Shown here piece by piece: positions 20,845 to 31,770 of a DNA stretch of 64,000 bases. The notes under the pieces were generated by a model, which was not told the DNA's origin, ran no database searches, and was given only the letters and a program-made list of their open reading frames with translations. Source of the DNA: Trichomonas vaginalis G3 (lineage: Eukaryota > Parabasalia > Trichomonadida > Trichomonadidae); the NCBI RefSeq assembly GCF_026262505.1, contig NC_067204.1, positions 25,327,300 through 25,391,299 on the forward strand, given 5' to 3'. The translations under genes and the position numbers were made by a program. Every line of letters starts with the position of its first letter. Positions within the stretch are counted from its first letter, which is position 1.

Positions 20845-22647
20845 CATCTTCATGCCAAAAGCAATATATTTCTTATTTAAATTTGCATAAACTCCAATTT
20901 TTTTTCAATCTCAATTAAATTTTTTTTCTACTTCTTTAATTCGTTTCATCTTTCTCATAGAATATCTATTCCTTTTACAGACATGAAATCACTAATCAGG
21001 CTTTTTCAATACTCATATATTTCATATAAATCATTGTTATTTTTTCTCTCATCGCATATTTTATTAAATTTACATATTTCCTCTCACATATCCCTCTTCA
21101 CATATATTGAATCTCCACACTCATCTATTAGAACAATATATTTTCGCTTAATCTCATATTATTCATTAACAATCTTTCCTATTCTTATTTCTAGTTAATA
21201 TACCAATATATATATAGAATATATACCGAATTACATATTCAGATATATTAAATTCAAGAAATTCTTCTAAAATTATTCTCCTATTCATAATAAAATCATA
21301 TTTAGTCTCACATCACAATTCTCTCAGTTCTCCAATATCATGTCATATTGGTAACATCACATATATCTCTTATAATATCACTTTAATTTGTATTTTTTTA
21401 TTTTAATTATATTTAATTAGTTCTACATTCTATTATTATAGAGGTTTGACAAATTCATCAATAGTTAAAATCGAAATCTATGCAGATCTTTGAATCTAAT
21501 GAAAATTACATTTCGATATCTTTTTGCAAGCTTAATTTTTTGTATTATCTTAAAATACATTTAGTAATGTTATGTACATATTGAACTCAAATTATGACGC
21601 AGTATTATGCAACTCATCTTGAGATTCACATTTCATTTTCACAATTATTGCATATATACATCAATAACATATTGTACTCATATAGCTACACGACTCTAAA
21701 CTCAATGACATCAAATAATGCTTCTAATATTTAAAATTATTTTTGTATTTTTGATTCTCAGCTTAACTTCTATAAATGTCACCAAAACATTTCATTCCTA
21801 CCAAGAAATAATATATTAGTAATTAAGCGTTTATTATCATTGTTACTCACATCATATTAATTCATTTTTGTAATTTTTTAAATAAATGACTGGAATCATA
21901 AACCCTATGTACCCATATCAACATGTTAAAATTTCAAAGTCTGAAACTTAGTATACATTGAGTTTCATGAAATCAGATAATCTCGTAGATTTCTTAAATA
22001 TTATATATTGCTGGCCAATAATGATGCAGCATGATTCTCCATCATATCAGCATTCTAAACATATCTTTATTTTGTCAATTGGCATAAATTAAGGGTGCTT
22101 TTAAGGCGATAAATGGTATTTTAGATACCTGGGTATGTAAAAGTCAAAAATTGAGTGTATTCAATTTATTTTTGTAATCAACTGAATTAAAATGTATAAA
22201 TTTCGCTAATGTATGCGTATTTCTAAGAAATCTAATATAAATTATCAATAATTTTTATATTCAATCAGAATTTATTATAGATATTGGTTTTATTAACTTC
22301 ATTTTATTATAATTCGAATTTCGATGCTATGGTAATAAATAAATAATAACTAACTAATATGGATAATGAAAAATCATCAAAATCTGATATGAAAAGCATG
22401 AATTGAGAAGGCAAAGATTAGTATTAACCGCGTGTATGTATTCTTCTCTGCATGTAGTTGAATATATTGGAAAGTTCATGTTCATTACATCTTATTTCGA
22501 GCGGAAAACTTCGGAAATCTTTTCTAAAATCTCATCGTTTTTTCGACAAATCATAGTTAATTTCATAATCGTTTAAAAGCTCATCAGATATACAATACAT
22601 TAATCTACTTTTGAAATCCCAAAATTGAGGGTTAAAATTCAGAAACG
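20845..22647. other. Long AT-rich intergenic stretch
   Basis: 1.8 kb of very AT-rich sequence before the transporter gene. I see no coding frame with sensible composition, no RNA gene and no clear repeat. The first 350 bp is strikingly T/C-rich (tracts such as TTTTTTTCTACTTC) on the plus strand. Confidence 0.5.
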
Positions 22648-23937
22648 ATGGATATGAATGACACTCCACTTCTCTCAGAAAAAGGTAGCCAGGGAATTAT
22701 AGATGTTGAAGAAAAGGGATACCTTGACAAGAAAATTTTCATCATGGATACTCCACAAGACCAAAACATGTTTGGAGCATTTCAGATTTTAATTAATACT
22801 GCAATTGGATCGGGAACCCTCATGATTCCATATTGCTATCGCTTAGGTATCTTCAGTGCACTCTTAATGTCAATTGTTATCGGTATCATCTCTCTCAGTA
22901 CTTTCTGCATGATGATTGAAGCTGCATATTTTACCAAAAAGTACGATTATAGAGGTTTATTCAATCACCTTTTCAATCCCAAGTACATCTGGATCATTGA
23001 TTTGATCATATTCCTTGTACAAATCGGATCATGCATGATTTATTCCAACTGGGATGGTGTCTTGTTGAATAGAACCTTTGGATTTAAGGTCAAAGTACTT
23101 AACTCTAATATATTCTGGAACTTTTTCTCTACAATGTTAATGGCTTTCCCTATGACCATCCCAAGATCTGTTGCAAAGCTTGAAGGCATTGCAACAATTG
23201 GCTTCTTTATGATTATTGTACTTATTTGTCATAGTGTTTACTGGTTTATCAAAGACGTTCATAACTTTGGCTTTGATCCAAACCATCAGCTTACATTTCT
23301 CCACTGGGATTTGTATGTTTTCATCCCAGCTCTCGGTATCAACGCTATGTCATACAACTGCATCATCAATTTATTCCCTACATTAGAACATTTAAGGAAC
23401 TGCACAGTACGTCGTGGCATGCACCTTGCAGCATGGATTGTTGTTGCATGCTTCTTCCTTTACGCTGGTTTCGGCATCTTTACTTACTTAGATAAGTTTG
23501 ATGCTTTAACTGCTAATTCAGCTCTTGAATTATATCCAGCACATAATCCATTCACCATCATTGCTACAATTTCCGTCGTATTTATTCTCCTTGTTGCTTC
23601 TCCTCTTGTTATTTGGGCCGCAAGAACTTCCGTTGACGCCACATTCTTCAAAGACAAAGAAATGACAACATTCCGTTGGGTTTCCATCGGTTTCATCCTT
23701 TGTCTCGCTTCAGCTGGTTTTGCAGCAACTTCAGACAATATTTTGATTTTCTTCAACATCGTTGGAGGACTTCTCATTCCAGTTGTTACTCTACTAATGC
23801 CATCCCTGTTCTTCCTGAAGGCAACTCCTGGAAGAAAATGGTACAGAACTGTTCAAGCAATTATTTCAATTCTTTTCACTGCTGTCGCAGCAACTGCTTG
23901 CACATGGCAGACTGTTCTTGAGATCAAGAAGAAATAA
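22648..23937 (+). CDS. Amino-acid transporter, AAAP/SLC38 type
   Basis: 429 aa from ATG 22648. The N-terminal cytoplasmic tail of about 35 residues leads into a first membrane segment with the family signature 'FGAFQILINTAIGSGTLMIPY' region (TM1 with the GSG unwinding motif). About ten further hydrophobic segments follow, giving the 11-helix LeuT-like layout of the AAAP family. Length is normal for SLC38/vacuolar Avt transporters. It probably moves neutral amino acids across the plasma or lysosomal membrane, coupled to protons or sodium. Substrate cannot be read from sequence. Confidence 0.93.
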   Translation: MDMNDTPLLSEKGSQGIIDVEEKGYLDKKIFIMDTPQDQNMFGAFQILINTAIGSGTLMIPYCYRLGIFSALLMSIVIGIISLSTFCMMIEAAYFTKKYDYRGLFNHLFNPKYIWIIDLIIFLVQIGSCMIYSNWDGVLLNRTFGFKVKVLNSNIFWNFFSTMLMAFPMTIPRSVAKLEGIATIGFFMIIVLICHSVYWFIKDVHNFGFDPNHQLTFLHWDLYVFIPALGINAMSYNCIINLFPTLEHLRNCTVRRGMHLAAWIVVACFFLYAGFGIFTYLDKFDALTANSALELYPAHNPFTIIATISVVFILLVASPLVIWAARTSVDATFFKDKEMTTFRWVSIGFILCLASAGFAATSDNILIFFNIVGGLLIPVVTLLMPSLFFLKATPGRKWYRTVQAIISILFTAVAATACTWQTVLEIKKK

Positions 23938-24481
23938 GTTATCTATCATACATCTCTTATAAATTAGTTTCTTTCTATTTTTTCAAAATTTTTCAATTTT
24001 TTTATTGTTCTTCGAGTTCGGAAAAGACAATATTCTTTTAATTAATGGGCTATTGTGTTTGTCAAATAGAAATTATATTTTTATTTCTCAGATCGAATTG
24101 ATAATATTTGAGAAACAAATCGAATTGATAATTTATATCTTATCCAATAAAATATATAAATACTACATCCTCAAAAATATGAACTTGTTTTCCATCTATT
24201 ACCTTCAAAAAAAGTGCTGAAAATAGTTATTTATGAGGGAATATTGATGATTTTCTTGATTTTCCAAAAAAAGTGCCAAAATTCATGAGTTTGCTTTTAT
24301 TTTTTTAGCCTCAATTGTAAACGAATGATTTGATTTTTGTAGAATCAAAAGTTAAAGTTGCAATCACATAGAATCTTTAATCAATGGCAAAACAAGGTTA
24401 TCAGAGCTTAATGTGAAAGATTTGCTGAATTCATAAATATTGACTTTCCTTTTTAAACTATAACCAACTCAAACTTGAAAG
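23938..24481. other. Intergenic stretch
   Basis: 3' flanks of the convergent transporter gene and the beta-helix pseudogene. AT-rich; nothing else seen. Confidence 0.5.
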
Positions 24482-25498
24482 CTAACATTCGTTTATTAAC
24501 TTTTCAGAATAAAAAATATTAAATGAAAAAATAAATTTCAAAACATCTAATTTGTTCTTTCCATGCTCAAATGGTTTTAAATTTTCCGTTTTGCATTCTT
24601 CTATTGAAGGGAGTGAAAACCCAATTTTCAAACAATCTGTTTTCATTTCATTTGTATAAATTATGCCATGAAAAGTGCTACTTGCAGTAAAACTATCTAC
24701 AATGCAGTGTGTAACAGTTAAAATACCATACCATATGCCAATAGTATGAGGAGCAATATTTTCTAAGAAAATACACTCTGAAACTGTAAGAAAGGATGAT
24801 TCAGAGCCAATAAGACCCCAATGTGTATCTCCAATTTTACATGTATTGTTTCTAAATAAAGATCTTTTGACAAAAGAATCAGGTGTATCATAATGATACA
24901 TGCCAACAAAAGTTCCTATCGGATTATCATTGGATATGAAACAACAAAAGTTAACATTAACCGGGTTTATTCGAACACGATAACCAGCCATACGATTACA
25001 TCTTGATTTAGTGTTATTTGTAGAAATAAGAGTTTTATTCCCATATTGATGGAGTATACTGGCATCTCCACTATCATCTTGACCACATTGACAGAGAGAA
25101 CTTAAATTTACAAAATTTTTATTTTCTTTTCTTTGAACAACTGTGTATGAATATTTTCCATGGTCAGGTGTGTAGCATTTGGTAGCATAAAATCTATCTT
25201 GGACAATAGAACTACTACAATTAAAGAAAACGCATCCTCCATTTTCGGAATTTCGGGTGATATTAGTATACGTGCATAATGAATGGAGTAATCGAATAGA
25301 ATTAATTGTACAATTGATGATATTATCGGAAAAATCCTTGAAGCTTGATGACAGTAAGAAAAAATCAGAAGAAATAGTTGGCTTTGTGCTATCTGTGATA
25401 CTTGTATACTCTTTTGAGGGCAATCCGTAGTACTCTTCCCATATATCTTTGGGAACTCCAGATTTACCTGAAGCTAGATTTGAGAAATGAAAGGAACT
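24482..25498 (-). pseudogene. Parallel beta-helix surface-protein remnant
   Basis: The frame is open from a stop at 25499-25501 to 24482 but has no ATG in its first 150 or so codons. The protein shows short repeated beta-strand turns with NNT, GG(C/A)VFFN and 'FRNNTC/FLENIAP' motifs, as in right-handed beta-helix or Pmp-like surface proteins, which form a very large trichomonad family. The upstream residues GVPKDIWEEYYG are still in frame, so the start was lost by 5' truncation. The last residues are hydrophobic but there is no clean membrane anchor. Probably dead, unless translated from an internal Met. Confidence 0.6.
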
Positions 25499-25501
25499 TC
25501 A

Positions 25502-26074
25502 CTTTGTCAAAATTAAGGGTGCACACGAGAGGATCATGTAAACTTCAGAATTTAGAACCTTATTTTTAAGCATTATCTTGGCTACCTATTTAGGCTCGAA
25601 AAGCAAAAAATATCAAAAAATACAACTTGACTCCATTATGACCCTTTCATGGAGGTAGTTTTTATCCGCTAGTATTTTCCCTTTGAATCTCTTTACAATT
25701 CGCAATCAAATTCAAAACTCAGTAGAAGAAAGGAAGAATCGACTTACTACGGTTGTAATACGAATAAATACATATATTTAATTATTTTTATTTACATAAT
25801 AATTGTTTGAAGCTCATATTCCATCAAATTTTTAAATAAAAACATTAAAATGTTGAAAATGTTCATATATTTTAATAGGGTTTTGGCACTTTATTGAGGA
25901 ATTACTACATACATAGTCGAACTGAACTTGATATTTTGAAATTTAAATTATTTATCAAAATTAAAATTTAACTTGAAATTTATAATTATTTAGTCATATT
26001 TTGCATAATTCTAAGTAGATTTTGTAAAAAATCAAGAAAGAAAAATTTTAACGTGCTTTATTTTTTCTTTTTTA
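25502..26074. other. AT-rich intergenic stretch
   Basis: No gene seen. Confidence 0.5.
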
Positions 26075-26083
26075 TAATAATAC

Positions 26084-26856
26084 AGAGTGCGGGACAAATT
26101 TGCCAAGTGTCACTTTTTCAATAACCTTAAATTACACTTTTCTAATTTTTGGAAAAAAACCTTAAATTATATTTGAAGAAATTATGTCTATGATATATGT
26201 TTTATGCTAGAATCTTGGAGTTTTCATGCACTACACAAGAGCTCCAAGGTTCCAAGAGTGAATGCTCAATAGCAATTATAGAGATGTACCTTTTCAAAAT
26301 GACTTTTACTGATTAAATTTAATCAATAGAAGACATTTTGAAAAGGTACCTCTACAATTAGATATACAAGAGATTCAAAGCTTCATTTCAGATAGATTTG
26401 AAACTTTGAAACTCTTGGTAGATTTTGAGTGAATGCTGACAATCATCTTTGAGAAGGTTTTCTTAAAGAAAACCTTCTCAAAGAGGTTTTTCAGGAGCTC
26501 TGAGGCTCCCTTTCGTAATGATTGGGAGCCTTGGGGCTCCTGAGACGAAGAATGGCTTCGCCGAATCTTTGATCAGCAGAGGCCAAATGAAAAGGCCTCT
26601 GCTGATGGATTCTCAGGAGCCCTGAGGCTCCCTTTCGTAATGATTGGGAGCCTTGGGGCTCCTGAGACGAAGAATGGCTTCGCCGAATCTTTGATCAGCA
26701 GAGGCCAAATGAAAAGGCCTCTGCTGATGGATTCTCAGGAGCCCTGAGGCTCCCTTTCGTAATGATTGGGAGCCTTGGGGCTCCTGCAGCAGAGTATCGC
26801 TCCGCTCCATTATTTTTTTTTTAAAAGTGCCGTGTGGCAAATTTGTCCTGTTCCCT
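26084..26856. mobile_element. Non-autonomous TIR element, hairpin train, MULE-like
   Basis: Inverted ends share GACAAATTTGCC and extend about 30 bp on each side (26084-26115 and about 26823-26856, both leading inward to CACTTTT / AAAAGTG). The flanks carry a perfect 8-bp direct repeat AATAATAC (26076-26083 and 26857-26864), or 9 bp if a T is included. That duplication length fits Mutator-like elements. The interior is successive hairpins: GTACCTTTTCAAAATG, CAAGAG..CTCTTG, AGAAGGTTTTCTT and then the 122-bp array. No transposase. Confidence 0.78.
26493..26789. repeat. 122-bp hairpin tandem array, about 2.4 copies
   Basis: Unit period 122 bp (TCTCAGGAGCCC at 26611 and 26733). Hairpins per unit: CAGGAGCCC.GAGGCTCCC with GGGAGCC.TGGGGCTCCTG, CGAAGAATGGCTTCG, and ATCAGCAGAGGCC..GGCCTCTGCTGAT. 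Confidence 0.92.
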
Positions 26857-26864
26857 AATAATAC

Positions 26865-27138
26865 ATATTATTATATAATTAACATATTCATAATGTTTCA
26901 CCCTTTCAAAAATATAATCCTCCTCCTCTCAAATAAACGTACATACGGGTGGCCTCTTTTTTCAAAAAATTAAAATTTGAAATTTTGGGCTCAAATATTA
27001 GAGATTTTTTCAACCTTCAACGATATATGTTGTCTATATCAGACCTCCTTTCTTTTTGATACTTAACATTGTTCCTAAATCTTAGCCGTTAAGGCTGTTC
27101 TGAAAATATTTTTTTTCGAAAAAATTCGAAAAAAATTC
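26865..27138. other. Intergenic stretch with part of a dispersed 34-bp repeat
   Basis: Contains TCAAATAAACGTACATACGG near 26931-26950, repeated in the same orientation near 27683-27702. No gene seen. Confidence 0.5.
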
Positions 27139-27504
27139 GAGTAGGTGACAAAAGTGCATACTCTTAAACAACCGTCGGATTTCCGGGTGAAATCGTGACA
27201 CACTTTCGTCTTTCGTAGGCAGTGGTGGTTGTTACAAAAGGTAACTTCGAATGTAGCGTGAAATCTGCAAAAAAAATTCTGAAATTTGAATGGAGAACAC
27301 AAAAATTGAATAGTTTACGTCAATAAAAAAGAGAAAAATGAAGCCAATGTGTCTCGAACCTAGGACTTAGAGCAGCAATCCAACTGTTTATAACATTACA
27401 CTACATGCATCTCTCACCTCAGTAAATGAGATCAACTATATGATAACTTTTTCCCCATTATATTCTTGTGGAAAAGTGACAAATAGCAACTTTGACCCTC
27501 TCTC
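27139..27504. mobile_element. 366-bp MITE, copy 1, MULE-like
   Basis: Starts GAGTAGGTGACAAAAGTGC and ends GACCCTCTCTC, which are imperfect inverted repeats of each other over about 17 bp. It is flanked by the perfect 10-bp duplication AAAAAAATTC (27129-27138 and 27505-27514). Essentially identical to 28172-28537. It includes a tRNA-like stretch on the minus strand with a box-B-like GGTTCGAGAC (27351-27360). Confidence 0.85.
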
Positions 27505-27514
27505 AAAAAAATTC

Positions 27515-28161
27515 TTAAAATTCAAAAATCCCTTAATTCCTGAGGATTTTTGAAAAAAGTTTTTACATGAACATGTGTATATTATATGAAGTATATTGAT
27601 AAGGTAAAAATCAAATTTTATTGCATATTCATCGAGAAAATAAACTAACGAATCCTTCAAAATTGAGAGGGTAATCCTCCTCTCAAATAAACGTACATAC
27701 GGGCGCACCCTTAAGGGTTCACTTATCATTTTCTGACAATCTCTCAAATTTTTTGACACAAGAAAACTATGATGTAGAATTTCTTGTAAAATAAACAGGA
27801 TTTTTCTTATTCAAATTTGATTATTATAGTATAATAAACCCATTTTCCTACGTAAAGTCTCCCTATCGTTTTTCTGCCTCAATATCGAGTAAATTTCTAT
27901 CAAAAATTTGAATAAGAGACTTTACAAAAGAAAAGGAGTTTATGTCGAATCATTCTATTCAATTAAATCAATAGGATAAGGAAAAAATATAAGAATTATA
28001 TTCCGGAATTCATTAAATACACATTTTAGAACCTATGCTTATTTCGGATTCAAATTTTTTGGATTCAATTGCAGCCAGATGGCAAGACCTTAATTGAGTT
28101 CTGTTGATTAAGGTTGATTTTAAACAGATGTTCAGGAATTTGAATTAAGGCTGCACTTACC
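27515..28161. other. Intergenic stretch between the two MITE copies
   Basis: AT-rich. Carries the second 34-bp dispersed repeat near 27669-27702 and a loose inverted pair (CGTAAAGTCTC / GAGACTTTAC) near 27852 and 27918. No gene seen. Confidence 0.45.
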
Positions 28162-28171
28162 CCTATCTGAC

Positions 28172-28537
28172 GAGTAGGTGACAAAAGTGCATACTCTTAA
28201 ACAACCGTCGGATTTCCGGGTGAAATCGTGACACACTTTCGTCTTTCGTAGGCAGTGGTGGTTGTTACAAAAGGTAACTTCGAATGTAGCGTGAAATCTG
28301 CAAAAAAAATTCTGAAATTTGAATGGAGAACACAAAAATTGAATAGTTTACGTCAATAAAAAAGAGAAAAATGAAGCCAATGTGTCTCGAACCTAGGACT
28401 TAGAGCAGCAATCCAACTGTTTATAACATTACACTACATGCATCTCTCACCTCAGTAAATGAGATCAACTATATGATAACTTTTTCCCCATTATATTCTT
28501 GTGGAAAAGTGACAAATAGCAACTTTGACCCTCTCTC
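28172..28537. mobile_element. 366-bp MITE, copy 2, MULE-like
   Basis: Same length and sequence as the copy at 27139-27504. It is flanked by a different perfect 10-bp duplication, CCTATCTGAC (28162-28171 and 28538-28547), which proves independent insertion rather than segmental duplication. Near-identity of the copies suggests recent movement. Confidence 0.87.
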
Positions 28538-28753
28538 CCTATCTGACTTTAATTCAAATTTTTGATAACTGGCGTGAAACGTCTTTGAAAAATCACCTTA
28601 AACATCTGAATTGAAGGCCATATCATAGGGGCGTAAGTAAACTATGAGTCAAAAATTTATTAGTAAGCCTTTTGATTTGGCAGTTAAAACACATTTTAAA
28701 AAAGAAATATTTGATAATAATATTTAAAAACAAACGTTCTATAAATATATTTA

Positions 28754-30193
28754 TTAATCCTTTTCTTCACGAGGGAAATAAGACAAAACAGTTTGAGCTA
28801 ATTCTGATATTTCGTCAGAATCATCATCAACAAGATCATAAAAAGTATTCATATACTGTTCATGGTAATAAATTTTGACAATAACATTGTATTCTGTGTT
28901 ACCCAATGAACTAAGTAGATTAATCAATCCTTTTAAGAACCATATAACTCCTTGGCTCTCTGCTGAATCAATTTGTTCGATTGTCTCCTCAAAAATGTCA
29001 GCATCAATCATATCTGAAAGAACATCTTGTGGATCATGGATTGTCAATGCATAAAAGTAGTGTAAAAACGCTTCAACGCATTTAAATGTTCCACGAATTA
29101 AATTTGTTTTCAAAAAACCAATCATTTCGCACTGTCTAAGGTCAACATACATGACAGTCTCTGAATCAATTGTTTCTAGATAAAAAGCTAATAAATGGAC
29201 GAACTCTGAACAAGTTTCTTCGGAACATTCTGAAATGATCAATTTTATAACTTGAAATTGTAATGAATTAATGAGATTCTTGCAATAAGAAATGGAATAA
29301 TCACGTGAAACATTGCCAATCAGTTTAAAAAATGTGTAATTTGCTTTTTCATAATTCTTTATGAGTCTTGTGTTTAATAAACTTTCAAAATGATCATTTA
29401 ATAAGTTGAAAAACTCATTGAAGTCTGATTCTTGGATAATATTCATATCAATACTTAAAATTTTAATTGCACATTGATTAAGGAGGACAACGTACTCCTC
29501 TGCATTATACAATTCAATCATGTATCCTAAAGTCAACATAACTGATGTCATTGAACTAATTAATTGAGGAGTTTTTTCAATTGACGTATCATTCAATACA
29601 TATTTGCAAATTAATGCTGTGTATTTATATGATGATCGAGGGGCACCATTTAGATATATTAAAACTGCTTGATACATAAATTCAATCCATTCATCAACAT
29701 CCTTTTTAATTGCATTGCGTAATAGTAAGACTGCGAAGAGATATAAGCATGGAGATGTCAAAAATGTTTCTTCTCTTGACATTAAAACATTTGCGTCGTT
29801 TGAATATTCTCTTTCAATGAAGAAATTGCCAATTATTGAGGAATTTTCAATTAGACTTGCAATAAGATTGATAACTGTGGTGATTTGAGTTGGTATATCT
29901 TCTTCTGAAACCATTTCACAAAAAATTTCATCGAGAAATTCATGAAATTTATCTGCAAGGAATGTGTTACATAGTTCATTTGGATACTGAAACATAATAT
30001 TTTGAATTGCATTCGAGATAATTATAAGATCATCTGTATTTCCGGATTGAATTGAATGAATAAATGCTTTTTCAAGAGATTTAACTTGATTTTCATCATA
30101 ATCCTGTGCTTCTATTGATGATTCAATAAAGCTTTTTACTTGTTTCTTTGATGGAATCTCCTTTGGCAAATCATCTTCATCTTTGTAATCCAT
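28754..30193 (-). CDS. Helical-repeat (ARM-like) protein, unknown
   Basis: 479 aa from ATG 30193. The N-terminus is acidic and charged (about residues 1-35). The rest is a series of amphipathic helices of about 40-residue spacing without low complexity, typical of an ARM/HEAT superhelix. There is no signal peptide and no membrane helix. Several such trichomonad proteins exist and I cannot assign a partner or process. Composition and uninterrupted length support a real gene. Confidence 0.85.
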   Translation of the reverse strand: MDYKDEDDLPKEIPSKKQVKSFIESSIEAQDYDENQVKSLEKAFIHSIQSGNTDDLIIISNAIQNIMFQYPNELCNTFLADKFHEFLDEIFCEMVSEEDIPTQITTVINLIASLIENSSIIGNFFIEREYSNDANVLMSREETFLTSPCLYLFAVLLLRNAIKKDVDEWIEFMYQAVLIYLNGAPRSSYKYTALICKYVLNDTSIEKTPQLISSMTSVMLTLGYMIELYNAEEYVVLLNQCAIKILSIDMNIIQESDFNEFFNLLNDHFESLLNTRLIKNYEKANYTFFKLIGNVSRDYSISYCKNLINSLQFQVIKLIISECSEETCSEFVHLLAFYLETIDSETVMYVDLRQCEMIGFLKTNLIRGTFKCVEAFLHYFYALTIHDPQDVLSDMIDADIFEETIEQIDSAESQGVIWFLKGLINLLSSLGNTEYNVIVKIYYHEQYMNTFYDLVDDDSDEISELAQTVLSYFPREEKD

Positions 30194-30850
30194 AATTATG
30201 GAATATTTTATAGTAACTTTAAAATTTTACGAAACTAACCCAAACTGATTGAGAATATTTGCTTTGAATAAGGTCATTCCTTAAAATCTCATCGAGAATC
30301 AAAATTCTTTATTTATTTACTCAATTGCCTCAACATTGATCCAAATTCCAATTCCACAATAAACTCATGTTCACACAAATATAAATATCTCTAAAGGTAA
30401 TTCAAATCCTGAGAAAATTGTTGCACTATGGAAAAAAGAAATTAGGAAACAATGTGGTCTTCTCTTATACTTTTACTTTGTTATCATAAAGTTGTGTTAG
30501 TGCTCTGCTTTGAATATGAATCTAAATAATTTGAAAAATTATAGGGTTTTAAACAAGATTTGTTTGATTATTGAATGATTTCTTACAATTTATATAATAG
30601 GATAGTAATGATATTGATATATGTTTACTTTTAATTCTGGCATAATTCAAATCTAGAAACACATTGTATAAGAACGAAACCTCATTGTTCCGATCAATAT
30701 TTTGGTGTGGGTATTTAACTGTCCTACTCTTATATCATTGTGAAATCCTTTATTGCAGAGGAATAATGGTTAAAATCTTATAAAATCTGGCAGTTTTTAT
30801 TTGCAATAAAAGTGTCATTTTATTTATCATCCTTCACTCAAAAGTTAAAA
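30194..30850. other. Divergent intergenic region
   Basis: Lies between two divergently oriented genes. The last 20 nt before the small membrane-protein gene include CATCCTTCACTCA, with an Inr-like TCACT about 14 nt before the ATG at 30851. Nothing else seen. Confidence 0.5.
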
Positions 30851-31090
30851 ATGTCAATTGGAACAATGGATTTAATACTTTACATCCCCTCAGGAGTGTT
30901 CATGCTTCTTCTTATTATAATTGTTATCATGTTTTGTTGTAAATGCAGTTCAAAAAGGCGAGAAAGGACAGAAGAACAAATTCGCATTATTGGAAAGAGT
31001 ACAGAATCTCTTATACCTCCTATTTTTTATACAAACGATATAAAAGACCCTCTTATGCAAGAAGATCTTCATGACAAGGTTAATCACTAA
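30851..31090 (+). CDS. Small single-pass membrane protein
   Basis: 79 aa from ATG 30851, chosen over an upstream non-ATG start because it follows an Inr-like TCACT. A strong membrane segment (about residues 7-28, LILYIPSGVFMLLLIIIVIM) is followed at once by FCCKCSSKRR, a Cys cluster suitable for palmitoylation plus a basic anchor, then an acidic cytoplasmic tail. Family unknown. Small but convincing as a gene because of the ordered topology. Confidence 0.65.
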   Translation: MSIGTMDLILYIPSGVFMLLLIIIVIMFCCKCSSKRRERTEEQIRIIGKSTESLIPPIFYTNDIKDPLMQEDLHDKVNH

Positions 31091-31770
31091 TTAAGGCTTC
31101 ACAAATACATATACCAGCATATAATTTGTTATGTATGTCGTTATTTAAAATAAATTACTATCCAAAAAATAATATAGACAATTTATACTGTTTTACTTTT
31201 TACCTTCAAGAATAGATTGTAAGGATTTACTTACCGTTCTCTCAAAAGATGATCTTTGATCGTATTTTTCGATTTTTTCAAATTCTATATTAAATTCTCT
31301 TTGTATTTGAATGATCATAGTAATTTAAGGTAAGCAGTGTGTAAGTTTCTCCTTCAATAAACTATTTTGAGAAAATATAATTAAAATTTATAAAATTTAT
31401 TCAAAATGTAAATATTTCATTACATATGATATTGCTTTTATACAAAAACTATTTCTAAAAACATATATGGATTGAACTTCATGGTTAAGATCGTAATGTT
31501 GAAGCATGATGTTCCAAATATCTGAAATATCAAATAAATCATATGCACAAAGGATACTTATAACAATACTAGGAAGTTTTAATGAATAAATCAATTCAAT
31601 TACTTAATGATTGTTGAGAATAATATTTGGAAGAGGATTTCAATGATATTTTATTTGCGAACACAAGAGATGGTTTGAACAAATTCCAAATTATTATATA
31701 ATTCATCAGATATTTATCCGCTCGATCATCCACGATCATACGATCAACTGAAAAAAAAAACATAAAAAAA
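31091..31770. other. Intergenic stretch with coding-like remnants
   Basis: On the minus strand a 41-codon frame (31193-31318, begins MIIQIQREFNIEFEKIEKYD) and a start-less frame near 31397-31594 look protein-like in composition. They may be fragments of a decayed gene. I cannot identify a family. Confidence 0.35.

Noticed and set aside
19038-20918. Overlapping 69-99-codon frames in the 122-bp arrays
   Set aside because: By-products of tandem and inverted repetition; the same frames appear in every unit.
25510-27725. One large element bounded by inverted TTAAGGGTGC
   Set aside because: Only about 10 bp match; the smaller elements inside have better defined ends and duplications.
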